A DNA stretch of 64,000 nucleotides, taken from contig ML991784.1 of assembly GCA_010094025.1 (NCBI GenBank), forward strand, positions 310,001 to 374,000. The letters run 5' to 3'. How positions within the stretch are numbered: position 1 is the first letter of the stretch; each line of letters starts with the position of its first letter. A program made the position numbers and the translations under genes. The DNA is from Viridothelium virens (lineage: Eukaryota; Ascomycota; Dothideomycetes; Trypetheliales; Trypetheliaceae). A model generated the notes under the pieces. That model did no database searches. It saw nothing but the letters and a program-made list of their open reading frames with translations, and was not told where the DNA came from. Below, one piece after another: positions 11,640 through 24,157 of the stretch.

Positions 11640-13698
11640 CTAGTGGGAGAACGCCCTTGCTGCAAACTCTGGATTCTCTTCTGGTCGAGGTGCCGATGGT
11701 CTCACCGGATCCAGAAATCTTGGTTCTAGATACCACGCCATGTGTCTCTGCTCTAATTGATTTTGGCTCCATCCGTTTCCTAACCAACCCATCGCATTGA
11801 CTCTGCTCTTCTTTGAGCCACCAACCGTGGCCAAAACGCCGTTTCTGGCATCTTCATCATCCTGCTCAGGAAGATATTCATAATCATAATCCTCCCATCT
11901 GGGACTCCTCAATGCCTCAATACAATGCAATGTGCTCCCGGGCCACAATCCCGTCACCACCTTTCTTAAGACCTTGTTTCCTTTTTCGTCTACTTCTTCG
12001 ATAGCCGTCTTGTACCAGCTCCGACACTCATCCTTGAAAACCGTTTTCTCAAAATACTGATCTGCATACTCAACAAAGTCCTCGACTCGCTCAGGCTTAA
12101 TACTTATGCTCTTCAGATTCTCCTTCTGCAGCTTGCGCACACACTTAACGATATAGTCCCCGACGCTCTCGATCATCATCGTCAGACTTCCGGACCCTAT
12201 CGCCGCATTCGGTCCTAACATGATGAAGTGGTTCGGAAACGCGTCTGTCGCCAGGGAAAGATATGTGCTGGCTCTCTTACTCCAGTGCTCCCTTATTGTT
12301 TTCCCGCCTGATCCCGCCACAGGGAACGGCGGTGGCGCCGAGACGTGAAAGCCCGTAGCACACACCAGGACGTCAATCTCGTGCAACTTTTCATCTGCAG
12401 TTCGGACACCTTCTGGCTCAATCCGCGCGATATCGTCAGCCGCGAACAGAACATTGTCCTGGCACAACGCCTCGAGGAAGCCCGGCCCGGGGGTAAGACG
12501 CCGACAGCCGGGGGAGAAGGAGGGGATGAGCTTGTCGTAGATTTCGGGTTTGGGGGCCAGGCGTTCGCGCATGCCCTGCTCGAAGAGTTTCTGGCCTTCG
12601 AGCTGGATGGGGGTGCCCTTGATGGTGACGCCGTGAATGTTGTTGCCGTCTTCCTCGACGAGCATACGGAAGGCGTGGTAGTTGGAGGGATCGTCGAGGA
12701 ATTGCTGTATACGAGAGGGCGGGATATTGAAGTCGCTGAGGCCGAGATCTTTGAAGAGGGATTCAGCGAAGGGCGGGGAGATCCAAGTTCTGCTGCGGAT
12801 GAAGCAGGTGAGCTGGGCGCCTGGGACGCGTTGAAGATTGGGGATGATTTGGATTGCGCTGCTGCCGGACCCAATGATACCGATTCGCTTGTTTGTAAAA
12901 TCGTAGCTCTCGTTCCATTGCGCAGAATGCATGATTTCGCCTTTGAAATCGCGGAGTCCTTCAATGTTTGGCCAGCTTATGTTATTCAAATTGCCTCGTG
13001 CGCTAATCAACACATCGGATACATCCTCAAACTCGAGTCCGGTCGTATGGTCTTTGACCCTGACATGCCATTTGCCCTCATCTTCATCGTACACGCAGCT
13101 CACAATCTCATGGCGGAATTTAGTAAAACGGTCGACACTGTATTTGCGCGCAACGCGATCAAGGTAAGTTCGTATCTCGTGAGAGGGTGCATATAGGGAC
13201 GACCATGCTGGATTAGGATCGAAAGAATATTGGTATGAATGTGCTTTGGTCTCAGAATGATCAGCAAATGGTTGAGAAATCGAATCGTCCTCGTCAGGAA
13301 TACTCACAAGGCACATCGCACGCACACCCAGGGTATCGATTCTCATACCATGCTCCTCCGAAGCCTGCATTCTTCTCATAGATTGATAGCTCGCAATTCT
13401 TTATCTTTTCTGGTATTCTGATGCCGCAATAGATGCCAGAGTACCCAGCTCCGATTACAATTACTTTCATGGGACGGTGGTTTTCGACTGCAACATCGTG
13501 AAGCTTCCACGAGCCATTTTGAGAAGAACCGCGGATCTGGGGCTCAGCATTTTGCGCAAGAGCATTTGGCACAGCCGTGTCTTCGCCACCGGTGACCCCA
13601 TTCTCCTTCAACTTTGTAGCACCATTGGGTTTAGCTTCGCCTGGGTCTGAGATGACAGCGTGGGCTACGCTCTCGGGGAGATTGGGAAAGGCTGACAT
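11640..13698 (-). CDS. Flavin-dependent monooxygenase, Baeyer-Villiger type
   Basis: FAD- and NADPH-dependent enzyme predicted to insert one oxygen next to a ketone or oxidise a soft nucleophile; substrate unknown. Exons 13698-13308 and 13243-11640 with a 64-nt intron encode 664 residues. The FAD-binding Rossmann motif is VIVIGAGYSG (about 79-88). The Baeyer-Villiger fingerprint FKGEIMHSAQW follows (230-240), then the NADPH Rossmann motif IGIIGSGSSAIQ (about 251-262). The intron joins CDVP to SHSYQYSF, reproducing the CDVPSH block of the family. There is a 70-residue polar N-terminal extension before the FAD domain. It stands alone among housekeeping genes with no partner biosynthetic genes beside it, so a role in a secondary-metabolite cluster is not supported. 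Confidence 0.9.
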
Positions 13699-14390
13699 GA
13701 CGGCCAGAGCATAAAAGAGGATGAAGATACTGCAGCTCAGCTTTTACGGCGGTCTAGGCGCCTTTCTACGTGGTACATGGAGCCTGGGGTACACGGCACA
13801 TAGGTAATTTGTGTGGAGACTCATGTGGCTTCCTGACAAAAACTAAGGGCAAATAGCCATTATTTCGGTAGTTGAAGGCGGAACTTGTCCATAAGACATG
13901 GTAGTCTGTGGCTTGGTTGGCCCCCGCGAATGTGGAGGATGATAGCTTCATTCAACCGCGGAGTAGGAAGAGTGATGCTAGTGAGGGACTAGATGTAGTA
14001 GGTATCATCGGAAAGAATGTGGGGTTGTTGGGGTTGTGGGGATCTAGAACACCCCTGTAAAAACTCTCTCCTCGGCCAATCAAGTCCGTCGCCATTTTCT
14101 ATCGCCGTATATTATTCTTTGAAGAGCGTGCATACATTTTTTCCGTCACACTTCTCCATTCTGCTCCGCACAAGAGAAACTCAGGATTGACCCTCGGGTG
14201 GTAACATACAGAAATGACTGGGTGCGGTTGTCGGCACGATGTCGACGCCGCGGTGCCATTAGTGAGGATGTTCTTTCAGCGCAATGGACCACCTGACATC
14301 ATTCTCACTTGGCCTGAAACCCAGCAAGCATTGAGGAATTGGGTATCATCGTAGAACAGGCGTTTCGTGCATAGACGCCGTAGAGAAGCC
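13699..14390. other. Intergenic upstream of monooxygenase
   Basis: 692 bp holding the monooxygenase promoter and the 3' UTR of the TBL1-like gene; both genes are on the minus strand. No recognised element. Confidence 0.45.
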
Positions 14391-16608
14391 TCATAAATCT
14401 CTTTCGTAGGTAGCTTTACTTATGTGTTCCGGTATATCAATTAATGACGTCTGTTGCGATTAGATGCTGACGGAAAGTAGACGCTGCTGTGATACTTACT
14501 CGATTATTTAGAGCATATACCAACTTCGTATCATTTTCATTCCAGCTGAGACAATGCTCCGTCAGTTCTTCATCCGTGTCCCGAGAGTCAACCCCGTTCA
14601 CATTTCTAGCCAGTCCATTTGCCCAAACAGAGGGCTCCCCTGTCCAAATAGCTGCTGGCTGTCCACCTCCTCCAGAATTCCGATTCAAGTCGTAGATGAA
14701 GACTTTCTCTAGGCTGCCAATCGCGAAGAATCTATTGTTGTTCGAAAAAGCAACAGATAGGGCAGGGATTGGCCCTATATCGTAGTGATGGAACTCGCGA
14801 GGTTTCCAGCCACTCTTCCCTTTTGAAGGCGTCGCAAATGAAAAAGCGTCGTAGATAAAAATTTTACCCAAATCAGTGAGAACGGCAAAGAAACAACGTG
14901 CTTCAATTGCTTCAGCGGGCTGAATTGCGCCGTTGCTCTGTTGGGAGGCACCCTGATTCTGTCCCGTTAGTGTTCGCTCTGATTGCATGTCCATCCCAAG
15001 AATGAGACCGTTTTCTTCCACATTCCAAGCAAGACTTGATGTTTCAAGTGTCTTGGCATCGGCCCAAGCAACAGCCGAAGACTCGGTTGAGACGCTGATG
15101 ATCTTAGTAGTCCCCGGAACATGTCTGACTATATCCCATGCGTAGGATATGTCCAGGAGAGCCGAACTTGCCAGCTTCAGATCTAGAGCTGAAGCTGAAC
15201 GCATATCGCTTACGCTCGGTTCTTCGTCTCTCTCCCAAGTATTCGGAATGCATTGGTAGAGCTCCACATTCGAGCCACAAGAGACCACAAAGCGTGTATG
15301 ATCAATCCAGTCACCGTCATAAATGATTCTTGCATGGTTGGTGATTCCGATAGGCGAGTTATTCGTTAAGAAATCTTCCTGCCAAATTTGCGTACAGCCT
15401 GACTCGCTTGGATCGCTCTGATCGCCAGCCGAGACCGAGAAAGCAATAACCATATGTGTGACAGGGTTCTGGCGTAGACTGAGGCATGTGGATGAGTTCT
15501 GATCAAGATTCTCTAGTTCCACTCTACTAGTGTCGCGATTGAAGGAAACGAGGCCAAATGGCCCGGTGCTGTTAGAATGATCGTGGCTGAGTAGCAATTC
15601 GCTTCCTCGGTAGTCCCATAGATGAGAGGTGATATTGTGTGGCCCATTCGAAGGCATGTCGAGTCGTATAGCATCAACTTCATGGACACCATCTTTGCTT
15701 GGAAAGTGCCACAGATTGGCGGTGTGTTCGTCCCCCACAAACAGTAATTCTTCCGTATTGCTACGTGACCAACTGGCATGCATGATCACGGAATCAGATG
15801 CAGTGATTTCATGCTCTTCAGCTGTCAGCTCCTCTGGCTGTGCGAAACCGTTAGACTCTGTTTGGGCGGCATTACTGGTGCCGTTTTCGAGAGTGGAAAC
15901 CGGCTGTAGTGGTCCATCCTCAATCATGGATTCGTCCTCGTCTGGTCGCGTGGATGCTTCTTCGTCCGTATGTAAAACACCATTAGCCGTAGTAATGTTC
16001 TCCCGTTCCCTCAATTCAGCGGCCGTGCTCTTCCTCACGCGTTTTGGTGCTGGAGGTCTTCCCATACCATCCGCTGAAGCACCGTTGACGCCATCACGTT
16101 GTCGCTTCAATGGAGATTCACACCTTTCTCGGTCTTCAGACGGCCTTGGAAGATAAGGGGCGGTCCTTATTGCCAGCTCCCGGTTGCCAGGCTGAGATAT
16201 GAATTTGTACTTTCTCTCCGTCCGCGAGGCATCTAGACGCCGGGCGCCTCCCTCGCTGGCGCGCATCTGCGCCCGCATGGCTGTCGTTGCAATTTCGTCA
16301 TGGTGAAGGCCATCGAGCACTAATCGTACAAGATCACCCGTTTGTACGGAAGTTGCGAACGGGAGGTCCTCTGGATTAATTTCCCAATCGCGTCGAAGCT
16401 GGTCCGCCGCCTTACGGAAGCCTAACAAACATGAGCAAACACCACAAGAGACGCATCATTGACAGAAGGCTGCACTCACGTGGTCCAGATTCCTGAAGGT
16501 ATCTATGTGGAGAGGATTAGCATGGGTACATTGCGGCTCGCTGGATACATTCACGCACCGCCAGATCAGATAATTGAGATGATCCGACTCGAGATCTGCA
16601 GCACTCAT
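14391..16608 (-). CDS. LisH and WD40 protein, TBL1/Sif2-like
   Basis: 684-residue model from exons 16608-16559, 16502-16480, 16421-14500 and 14450-14391. The N-terminal LisH motif (HLNYLIWRYLQESGP) is assembled only after splicing two short introns, which is good evidence for them. A basic, disordered linker follows with KRQRD and KRVRK clusters resembling nuclear signals. WD40-like repeats run from about residue 220 onward. The architecture matches TBL1/Sif2, WD40 scaffolds of histone-deacetylase corepressor complexes, but the propeller is divergent, so orthology is tentative. The last intron (GTAAGT, CTAAT, CAG; 49 nt) adds a terminal TSLIDIP strand; reading through instead ends the protein at 14437. 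Head-to-head with the TMEM115-like gene. Confidence 0.78.
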
Positions 16609-17064
16609 GTCGCATCATCTCATGTGTAGAAGCCGAGAAGTGGCGTATTAAGGATTGCAAGCGCGGATGGAAGAGGAGGCTGTAAGGTGGATGAATCAAA
16701 GCTGCATGTGCTAGCTGCCTTCGGGTGCTTGTGGATGGGGGCACTGGGGATGGGAACCTGAAAAGGGCAAGCCACACTTGACTACAAGCCACATCATGCC
16801 CAGACTGATGGTAAGTGTGGCTGATGTCATGCCGATCATGGCTTGCATCTAAGCGAGCCAAGCAGCTTGCACCCCCTAAGAATACCTAAAGTGTCTAGAA
16901 TTAGTAAATTAACCTCATGGTAAGCTTCGTGTCTCGTGTCAACAACCAACTTTCCGTTACGTCCCTACATCACCTTACCCTTACGAGCTCTACAACCCTT
17001 CGTTTCCTTCCTCCTTATCATCTCGTTGCTGATGCGATAGTCCTTCATTTGCGCGAGGCCCGCC
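16609..17064. promoter_or_regulatory. Divergent promoter, TBL1-like / TMEM115-like
   Basis: 456 bp between head-to-head start codons. It contains no recognised motif beyond a pyrimidine-rich stretch just before 17065. Confidence 0.45.
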
Positions 17065-18353
17065 ATGCCTCCTCGACTGAATGTCCCTCCTCTCACTCGT
17101 GGCCTCATTGTCGCTCTCGTATCACTTTCGTTCCTCAACGGCCTACTCCGATATCGCGAGTATCTTGCAATCTCCGCAGAGAAGGCCAATGTCGTCAAAT
17201 ATGGTAGCATAGTCAGCGAGCCTTATCTGGTGATTTTCCCAAAGTACTCTTATCTTTATCCATGGGTACTCTTCACTGCCACTTTCATTGAGCAAAATAT
17301 CCTCGGCCTAGTTCTCTCTGGCGTGACCATATTCTTCGGAGGACGATATCTCGAAAGAGCATGGAGTTCGGCTGAGTTCGCCAAGTTCATGCTTGTCACG
17401 GCGACTATCCCCAATTTCCTGAGCTTTGTAATCTATTTCATTCTTGCGGCATCCATCAGCGATCAGTACGTCTTGCCTCCAGCCCTCAATTTCACCAACG
17501 ACCTTTGGTTGAGATGCTGCGGTTATCTCAGACCTTCATCTATGCTGACATCCCATTTTATAGCAACCCCATAATTAACGGTACTGCCGCGCTCCAGTCT
17601 GCCCTCCTCGTCTCCTTCAAACAACTCGTCCCTGAGCATACCGTTTCCCTCTTCCGCAACCTCCTCCGCATCCGCGTCAAGCACTTCCCTGTCCTGCATC
17701 TACTCTTCCACCTTGTCAGCGCCCTCCTCCTTGGCACCCACACCTCCCTCATCCTTGCCCTCTTCGGCTTCCTTACCTCCTGGACCTATCTCCGCTTCTA
17801 CAAGACCTCGCCCAGTCTCACCGACTCGTCTACTGCTGCCACCGCTATCAAAGGCGACGCCAGCGACACCTTTGCCTTTGCCTATTTCTTCCCTGAACCG
17901 CTCCACACGCCCGTCGCTAAGGTCGCGGATGCCGTCTATGAAGGGTTGGTAGCAGTCCGCATCTGCACCCCTTTCTCTACGGAAGACATCGAGTCCCACA
18001 ATGAGCAGGCTTCGGCGCGCGCCGAGGGTGGCCTCCCCAGCATCATGAATCCCGCGCGAGGCGGCCGTAACCTCGGTAGCTCCCGTGCTGAAGCGGAGCG
18101 ACGACGTGCCCTTGCACTCAAGGCGCTGGATCAGAGGCTGCAAGCCGGTGGTGTGCCTGCTGGAGGGGCGGGAGGAATGACACCGAAGACCCCTGGTGGG
18201 GCGAGGACCCCAGGGCTGGGAACGACGCCGAGCGTGCAGACGCCGAGTTTGGGGACGCAAGGCCAGGCGACGGCGGCAGGGCTGGGAGAGACGACGTATG
18301 TACCAGAGGAGCAATCAGGGTCGAAGGGAGAGGAGAAGCAGGCACAGGAGTGA
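17065..18353 (+). CDS. TMEM115-like integral membrane protein (rhomboid-related)
   Basis: 396 residues from exons 17065-17465 and 17564-18353 with a 98-nt intron. Hydrophobic segments lie at about 12-28, 66-93, 106-129, 141-155 and 174-210, forming the rhomboid-like membrane domain of the TMEM115/DUF1751 family, Golgi proteins linked in animals to retrograde traffic. I see no catalytic GxSG serine motif, as expected for this inactive branch. The family segment GGRYLERAWSSAEFAKF sits between the second and third segments. The C-terminal 150 residues are cytosolic, low in complexity, and rich in Gly, Thr and Pro (TPKTPGG, TPGLGTTPS). Splicing joins SISD to HNPIINGTAALQ. Confidence 0.88.
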
Positions 18354-18849
18354 CTGAAAAAGAGCGGTTCTTTTTTGCAAGTGACTAGCAGTCGTGCAAT
18401 TGTAACGTCAGTATTGCGTAAACCTCGGCGTGGTGTTCCGGTGGCTTTGGAGGGAGTATAGAATGTTTCCTCTGCAGTGATGGTTCGGCTTCGTCTGTGC
18501 GCTCCTCTGGGAACTTTGGAAAATTTGTTGAGGCTCCAGCAAGGTGCCTCTGTTCTATTACACATTTGTCATGGTTCAAATGCTTGAAATACTTGTCTAC
18601 GAACAATGAAGTCAATCCAATTCACTAAGCCTCAGCTCATGAACCTGTTCAGAGTTCCTTGACATGTCAAGCGGTTGCCTAGAACACTACGGAACACAGA
18701 CGCTCGCGAAGTATTACTGTCGAGCAAGAGATCGCGACAGAGTACTAACTTTCTCTTTTCGCCAATCACACATCTCTCACATTCAACATGTATGCCTTGA
18801 TTAAAAGCAACGCTGTGGAAAATTGTAAATTGTCATTGGATGTGGTATC
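18354..18849. other. Convergent 3' region, TMEM115-like / RRP12
   Basis: 496 bp between two convergent stop codons. Both 3' UTRs; no other signal noticed. Confidence 0.45.
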
Positions 18850-21800
18850 TCAACTTCGCCATGTTCTTCCATCCCGGCCACCTCTCTTCTTGCCCACACC
18901 ATCATGCTTCATCTTCGTAGCGCCTAAACCCGGTCGCTGGGCTCTCTTTGCGATGCTCCCTTTGCCAACCCTCTCAGTGCGTACTTTCGATGGGGTAGGG
19001 TTTCCCCTGTTAACATTCATAGCCACTTTCTGCTTCTGAGCGGTAGCCACCTGCCGAGCATCGACCTCCATCTCATCATGATCTTCTCTTCCCTTCTGCT
19101 TGAATTTCAACTTGCCCTTTTGCCCTCTATGCCCGGCATCCTTTCCTCGAATGGCCGAGACGTACGCATCAATACCCGCCTCAAGCGATGCCTCATTAGC
19201 ATTCAGCTTCGCCTCAACATTACCAGCGTCATCAAATGTTTGCATCTCCTCATCATCATCACTTTCATCATCGCCGAGGAGAAGTTTACCATCTAGATTT
19301 ACCTTTGCTTTCATCCTCTGCGCAGGTGGTTGTCTTCTCTGGAGGGGTTTCGTCGTCGAAATATTTCCCAATGCCTTCCGATCCAGAAGATCCAGTGGCT
19401 CGTCCTCTTCCTCATGGATGTACGCTTGCCTCTCCGTTTTGCCCCTTTTGCCTCTTTTTCCCGTCTCGATCTCCATTTCTCCTTCATCAATTTCTTCTTC
19501 GTCTTCACTCCCGTAGACTGCTTCATCAAACTCGCTCTCGAATTGCTTCTTCCTGCTATTCCCATTTGCAGCCTCAACCCCTTCCACCTCCTCGTCCTCG
19601 TCTTCCATCTCCCCCTTCCCTGCCTCCTTCCTCCTCTTCCTTCTGTCCCTAATTTTCCGAATATTGGCCAACAGTTTCCTCTGCTCCTCGGGCGTCCACT
19701 TCTCCACCGCTTCGAACCCCCAGATCCGGACCATTCGTTCTAAAATATTCTTCACCTTCATCTTCAGTCTCTCCTTCTGTTCCCTTGCCCATTTGCACAG
19801 CGTCGGAACTAAGACACTGAGCCTCTCCCCCATCATATCATTGGGCAGGGCGACGATAGCAACTTTGATGAAGCCAAGGGTAGATCGCACAATCTCACGG
19901 TTGGGGGAGGAGGACAGAAAGAGGCTGACTGTGTCAAGGAGATCAGTAAGAGTAGGGTGGGATAACTCTCCGTGGAAGGTGAAGAGGACGCGTGACAGGG
20001 AGGTAATGGTTGCCGCGATGGTGTGGGGTGAGGAGCCCGCAAGACCGGCGGAGAGCATGGTAATGTATTCATCGAGAGATGCCGGCACGTCACCACCTTC
20101 TCCGTCCCCTGTTGTCGTTTGCGAAGGCAGTTGGTCGATATGCATGGTTGCGTCTCCTTTTGTTTGCTGCTGATCAATTGGCTCAGCCAAGCCGGGGACC
20201 TTGAGGGTTTTGACAACGCCTCCCTGGGACATGCGTTCACCCATTGTGACAAGCACATCGAATCCGGCTTCCCGCGCGCGCTGATTGATTTCTTTGGCAG
20301 AAATAACGACTTCTGGAAGGACAGCAGGGATGAACCACAGGTCGTTCTCCGGTAGTCTTTGCACGATTTCCTTCAGCGCCGCGAGTCGGTCTCGTCGGGT
20401 CTGGGCTACAACAAGGGGAGCCGAGTCGAGCACGAGTTGTTGGAGGGTCGTTGAATGTGCCGTAAGCAGTGACGAGAGTGTTGGTGAGGAGGCAATTCGA
20501 GGGATGAATTTGTACGCTTTCTTTTTCAAAGCAGGATCAAAATCCTTAGAGAGGAGAATTTTAGTTGCTAGAGAGAGCAGGGAGGGTAGTGACACGGCGG
20601 TCAGGTGAGGGGAGAGTACAACGAGAAGGTCCATGAGGGTGTGTGATGTCGCCGGCATTCTGTTCTCTGGCTTAGATGTTTTGCTCACGTGGTCCTTTGG
20701 GGCTTCCTCAGCGATGGAGTTTTCGAGCATGACCGTGACACGGTGCAGCGTTTCAGTGAGTTCTTGTTCTGGGGTGATGCTAAGATACGCGTTGATACAA
20801 GTCAAGATAGGCCCCCGATATTGTGGCAAGGTCTGACTGTATACATTGAAGAGGACAGCAAGCATGTTACCAGCAAATCCTCCCAAATGACGAATATTTT
20901 CTTTGGCATTCTCTTTTGTAACTCGTGTTTGTACTGAGAGGTCGCTCTCTTCATCCACTGAGAGAGTTGCCTGATTGGATTCCACAAGATTTTGTAACCC
21001 CTGGCATAAAGCCACCCGCAAATCCGTCTGCTGGTACAGTAGGTTGGATATCAATTCTGCAAAGTTTTGATCGAACGCATTAATCAAATCCAACGGAAGA
21101 TCACAGTAGCCTGGAAAGCAGGACCAGACTTGGTTGACGATTGTTTCGAAGATCTTGATCTCCATCGTCTTCTCTGCCGCCCCATGATTCAGGACCCTTT
21201 GGAACATTGCCTCGCTCAACGGCACCAGTTCAGATCTGAAATGAGATAGGCGAGTGTTGTGGACCGCATCCCGCACTAGTGGAAGTAACCAAGCCCTACC
21301 TGGTCGATCCGGGGCTGGCTTGGCGAGATTTAGAGGCAATACGTCCATGATGTTATCAGGACCCGCAGCATGAATTGCTTTGACAAGGACGGCATCTGCC
21401 TCCTTCTTGCCAGAAAATGCATCATTGGCTCTCAGATCACCGATAACCTTTATGACGGGGGCAAGCAATGGACTAGATCGCCAGCGGAGTGCATCGAATG
21501 CAGACGAGAGGACGTTGAATACCTCCATCCAAGCTGATTGGTACTTGACACTTAGCAGGTTCATCAGGGTCTTTGCGATTTTCTCGAGAACCTTTTCGTC
21601 AAAAATTGAGGGTTCTAAAACAACAGAATGGGGTATACAGTTGTGAAACAGCGAAATTAAGCACTCTGAAGCAGAAACACGAATATTATGCGATGGTGAG
21701 TCGAGAAATCCAGCTACACTGGCAAATACCTCGGGCAGTTTTTGAAATGTGTCTTCCGGCACGACTTGGCTGGAGACGTCGTAGGCTCGAGAGAGTACTG

Positions 21801-22776
21801 CGATCCAGGGCGGGAGGAGTTCGGAATCATTACGCGAAGGTTGAAGCTCCTCGATGACCTCGATCAATCGTGGTAGCTTTGGGGAAGACTCTTCGTTTGC
21901 CATGCCGGAAAAGATCACTTCAAATACGTCAAAGGTGGTCATTGTGAGATATTGATTGCTTGACTTCGCGATATTGAGCAGAAGTTCGCACAGCGAGTCA
22001 ATCTTTCTACTGGGCCAGCCTCCTGACGCTGTGGCAATTGTCCGAACGAGCTGCATGGCATGAACGAGCTCAGGAGCCTTCTGCTGCTCTTCTCGTTGCC
22101 CATGATGTTTTCTTTGCTTCCCATCCGCCTCGGCAATTTCTTTTAAGCTCCTTAGTGCATACTCTGCACACATATCCGCGGCTGGATGGTCCACTGAAGG
22201 GCTTGGGGGAGGATTCTGGAGAACCTTGATGAGTGCATCGTGAGCCCTCTTACGAACCTTTGGTCTTCGATCCACCGCCAACTGCAACAGGCCTGCTATT
22301 GCGCCTCGGGGACTTGTTTGGTTGACTGGAAGGTGCCATGCTTGCGAGTCCTGTTGAACCAACAGAGATTCAAGACAGCCGATAGACGCCTTCAATATGG
22401 GTGCTTCAGAGTCAACATGGGTCAATGGCGAGGCCAGATTGTTAAGGATTTGGGGGAATTTGGACCGCAGAAGTGGGGGAGGGACATGGGGAGCGAGAAG
22501 GTCGAGTAGGTAGACGACAGCATGAGCCAAATCCTTGTTGTTGGTGCCATGCGCATTTATGTACTGGTTGAGTAGCGAAAGAAGAGCTGCAAGATAGGCG
22601 GTAGGCGTTGGCTTCGAGTTTTGTCCTCGAAGAGTTTCGTCGACTGCATTCAGTATTACCGCAGTCTAGAGTTATTTAGATTGAGCGCAAAGACTCAGAG
22701 GATATAGACGCACGTATTGCTGGTTTTGGAGTTTTGGTGATGAGCGAATCTTGTCCAGTCTCTCCTCAAGAGACAT
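18850..22776 (-). CDS. rrp12: Ribosomal RNA processing protein Rrp12
   Basis: Large HEAT-repeat factor for pre-ribosome maturation and nuclear export, found with pre-40S and pre-60S particles. Exons 22776-22714 and 22665-18850 (48-nt intron) encode 1292 residues. The short first exon supplies MSLEERLDKIRSSPK, and splicing continues to TAVILNAVDETLRGQ and then HAVVYLLDLLAPHVPP, as in the family. Helical HEAT-like repeats fill about residues 60-950. The C-terminal 300 residues alternate acidic tracts (EDEDEEVEG, DDESDDDEE) with Lys/Arg-rich stretches (RDRRKRRKE), a usual nucleolar-protein tail. No upstream ATG competes. Length agrees with fungal orthologues. Confidence 0.94.
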
Positions 22777-23412
22777 GTTTCATCAGGTGGCTGGCATTTC
22801 CGGGTCCTGCCAATGTCAGTTACGAGGGACGGATTTTCGTCACTTGTGAAACTTGTGAGGCAGAAAACATTCTTAGCTTCACCGCCTGAGGAACCGACCC
22901 GACCCCTCCATCTTATTACTCGCCACTTCGCCTCGCCTCAATTATTAAAACCTCATCACAATATAGCCTCCTAATTAGCCACATGTAAGAACTTGGTCTA
23001 AGCCAGAGTCCTTCCAAAAGTCGTGTTGGTCTTCACTCGTGAAGAGATCTGGTCAGACATGTCAAACTCTAGCTATTTTATTTTTCGACACATACCATGA
23101 GCTGAAAATGGAAACATATACAATAAAATAAAGTCAGGTCCAAACTTTGACGTATAGCGGCAATAAAGTCGGAACAACCTTTCGTAGCAATGCTCTTCAG
23201 TATGCCGCCTACCAATACGATACCAGTGCTTTACGTCAACAACTTCCCAGTTACGAATGTGATCGCTCCCTTAGACAACTGGGTACTCTTGAGTCCTAGA
23301 GTTACCAAATAGAGTCTCCCTAAAGATCCTCGCGTTCTCAAACATGATTTATTCAGCCTTCGCTCCCACTGTATGAAAATGGAAGTCTCTATCACGTTTT
23401 CTTACGGGAACA
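22777..23412. other. RRP12 upstream region
   Basis: 636 bp with the RRP12 promoter and an AT-rich section around 23040-23120. No convincing open frame or element. Confidence 0.4.
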
Positions 23413-24157
23413 TCAGACATGGCAAATCTTTGGTTCCGCCTTCGCACTATCCGCCCTGTCCTGCGCATTCTCATGCGGATCCGGACCACGAGCTTTCCTC
23501 TTCGGAATCCATCGTGCACAAAAACACATAGTGGAAAATTGGCAGAATAGCCTTTGGTAGGAAATACAAGCCAGATCGGGTTTTGCACTAGTGTCAAGCA
23601 GGCACGTTCGCGGACTCAGCAATCGTACCTGCGTATGTAGAAGAGAACAGCGGCCAGCCCAAGGGGTAAGTGGACGCTAAAGGATCCAGAAGGGCCGCAT
23701 CCGAACGAAACCCAAGCATTCTCTTGCAAAATGCAGCTGCCAAGCTTAATAAACAAGCGCAAATCCTGGATAGGCTGTCGAAACGGATTGATAAGGTTGA
23801 CGAACAAAAGGAAGAAAAAGTGAATAATCCCTTCTTCCACATATTAGTCGCGACATCTTCGCTGACCACTTCCGCTCGCAGAAGAGGTGAATCGCTTTGG
23901 GGTGAAAGTAATGGGTCTCTTCTGCTGGACGGTTGGCAGTTTGGTGAGTCACCCTCTTGCACATCTTGATAGATTATGCTTCCCTCTGGCGGAACGTCGC
24001 GTAGGTTGCTTGGGAGTGGTTCTGGTACGGAGAACGCAGTTAAGATAGCAAGAGACGAGAAAGACGGGAACGGATGGACCTTGGTCATACGAAGAGCAAA
24101 CTTTAGAATGATAGGACTTTCCTCGAGTATGGACGCCGTCTCAGCGTAGGAACCCAT
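23413..24157 (-). CDS. Possible small membrane protein (unrecognised)
   Basis: Tentative 194-residue gene. Exons 24157-23953, 23833-23629 and 23587-23413 sum to 585 nt with matching phases at both joints. Intron 1 (119 nt) has a GTGACT donor, a GACTAAT branch point and an AAG acceptor. Intron 2 is only 41 nt (GTACGA to CTTGACACTAG). The spliced product has two hydrophobic segments (IIHFFFLLFVNLINPF and HLPLGLAAVLFYI) followed by a basic/polar tail, PKRKARGPDPHENAQDR, consistent with a membrane protein with a soluble end. I recognise no family. Reading without splicing gives a 187-residue frame to 23594, and the opposite strand also has an open frame at 23670-23969, so strand and structure remain uncertain. 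Confidence 0.35.

Noticed and set aside
12345-13196. 283-residue plus-strand ORF.
   Set aside because: Antisense to the conserved FAD/NADPH domains of the Baeyer-Villiger monooxygenase; no family resemblance of its own.
10709-17064. A secondary-metabolite cluster around the monooxygenase.
   Set aside because: Neighbours are SEC6, a mitoribosomal protein and a WD40 protein; no synthase, transporter or cluster regulator is present.
17700-18314. 204-residue minus-strand ORF rich in Arg and Gly.
   Set aside because: Antisense to the TMEM115-like gene; its composition reflects the GC-rich low-complexity tail on the other strand.
23670-23969. Plus-strand frame with coiled-coil-like sequence (LNKQAQILDRLSKRIDKV).
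   Set aside because: Starts only from a GTG, and the minus-strand splice model over the same bases explains more. Not fully excluded; strand-specific RNA data would decide.
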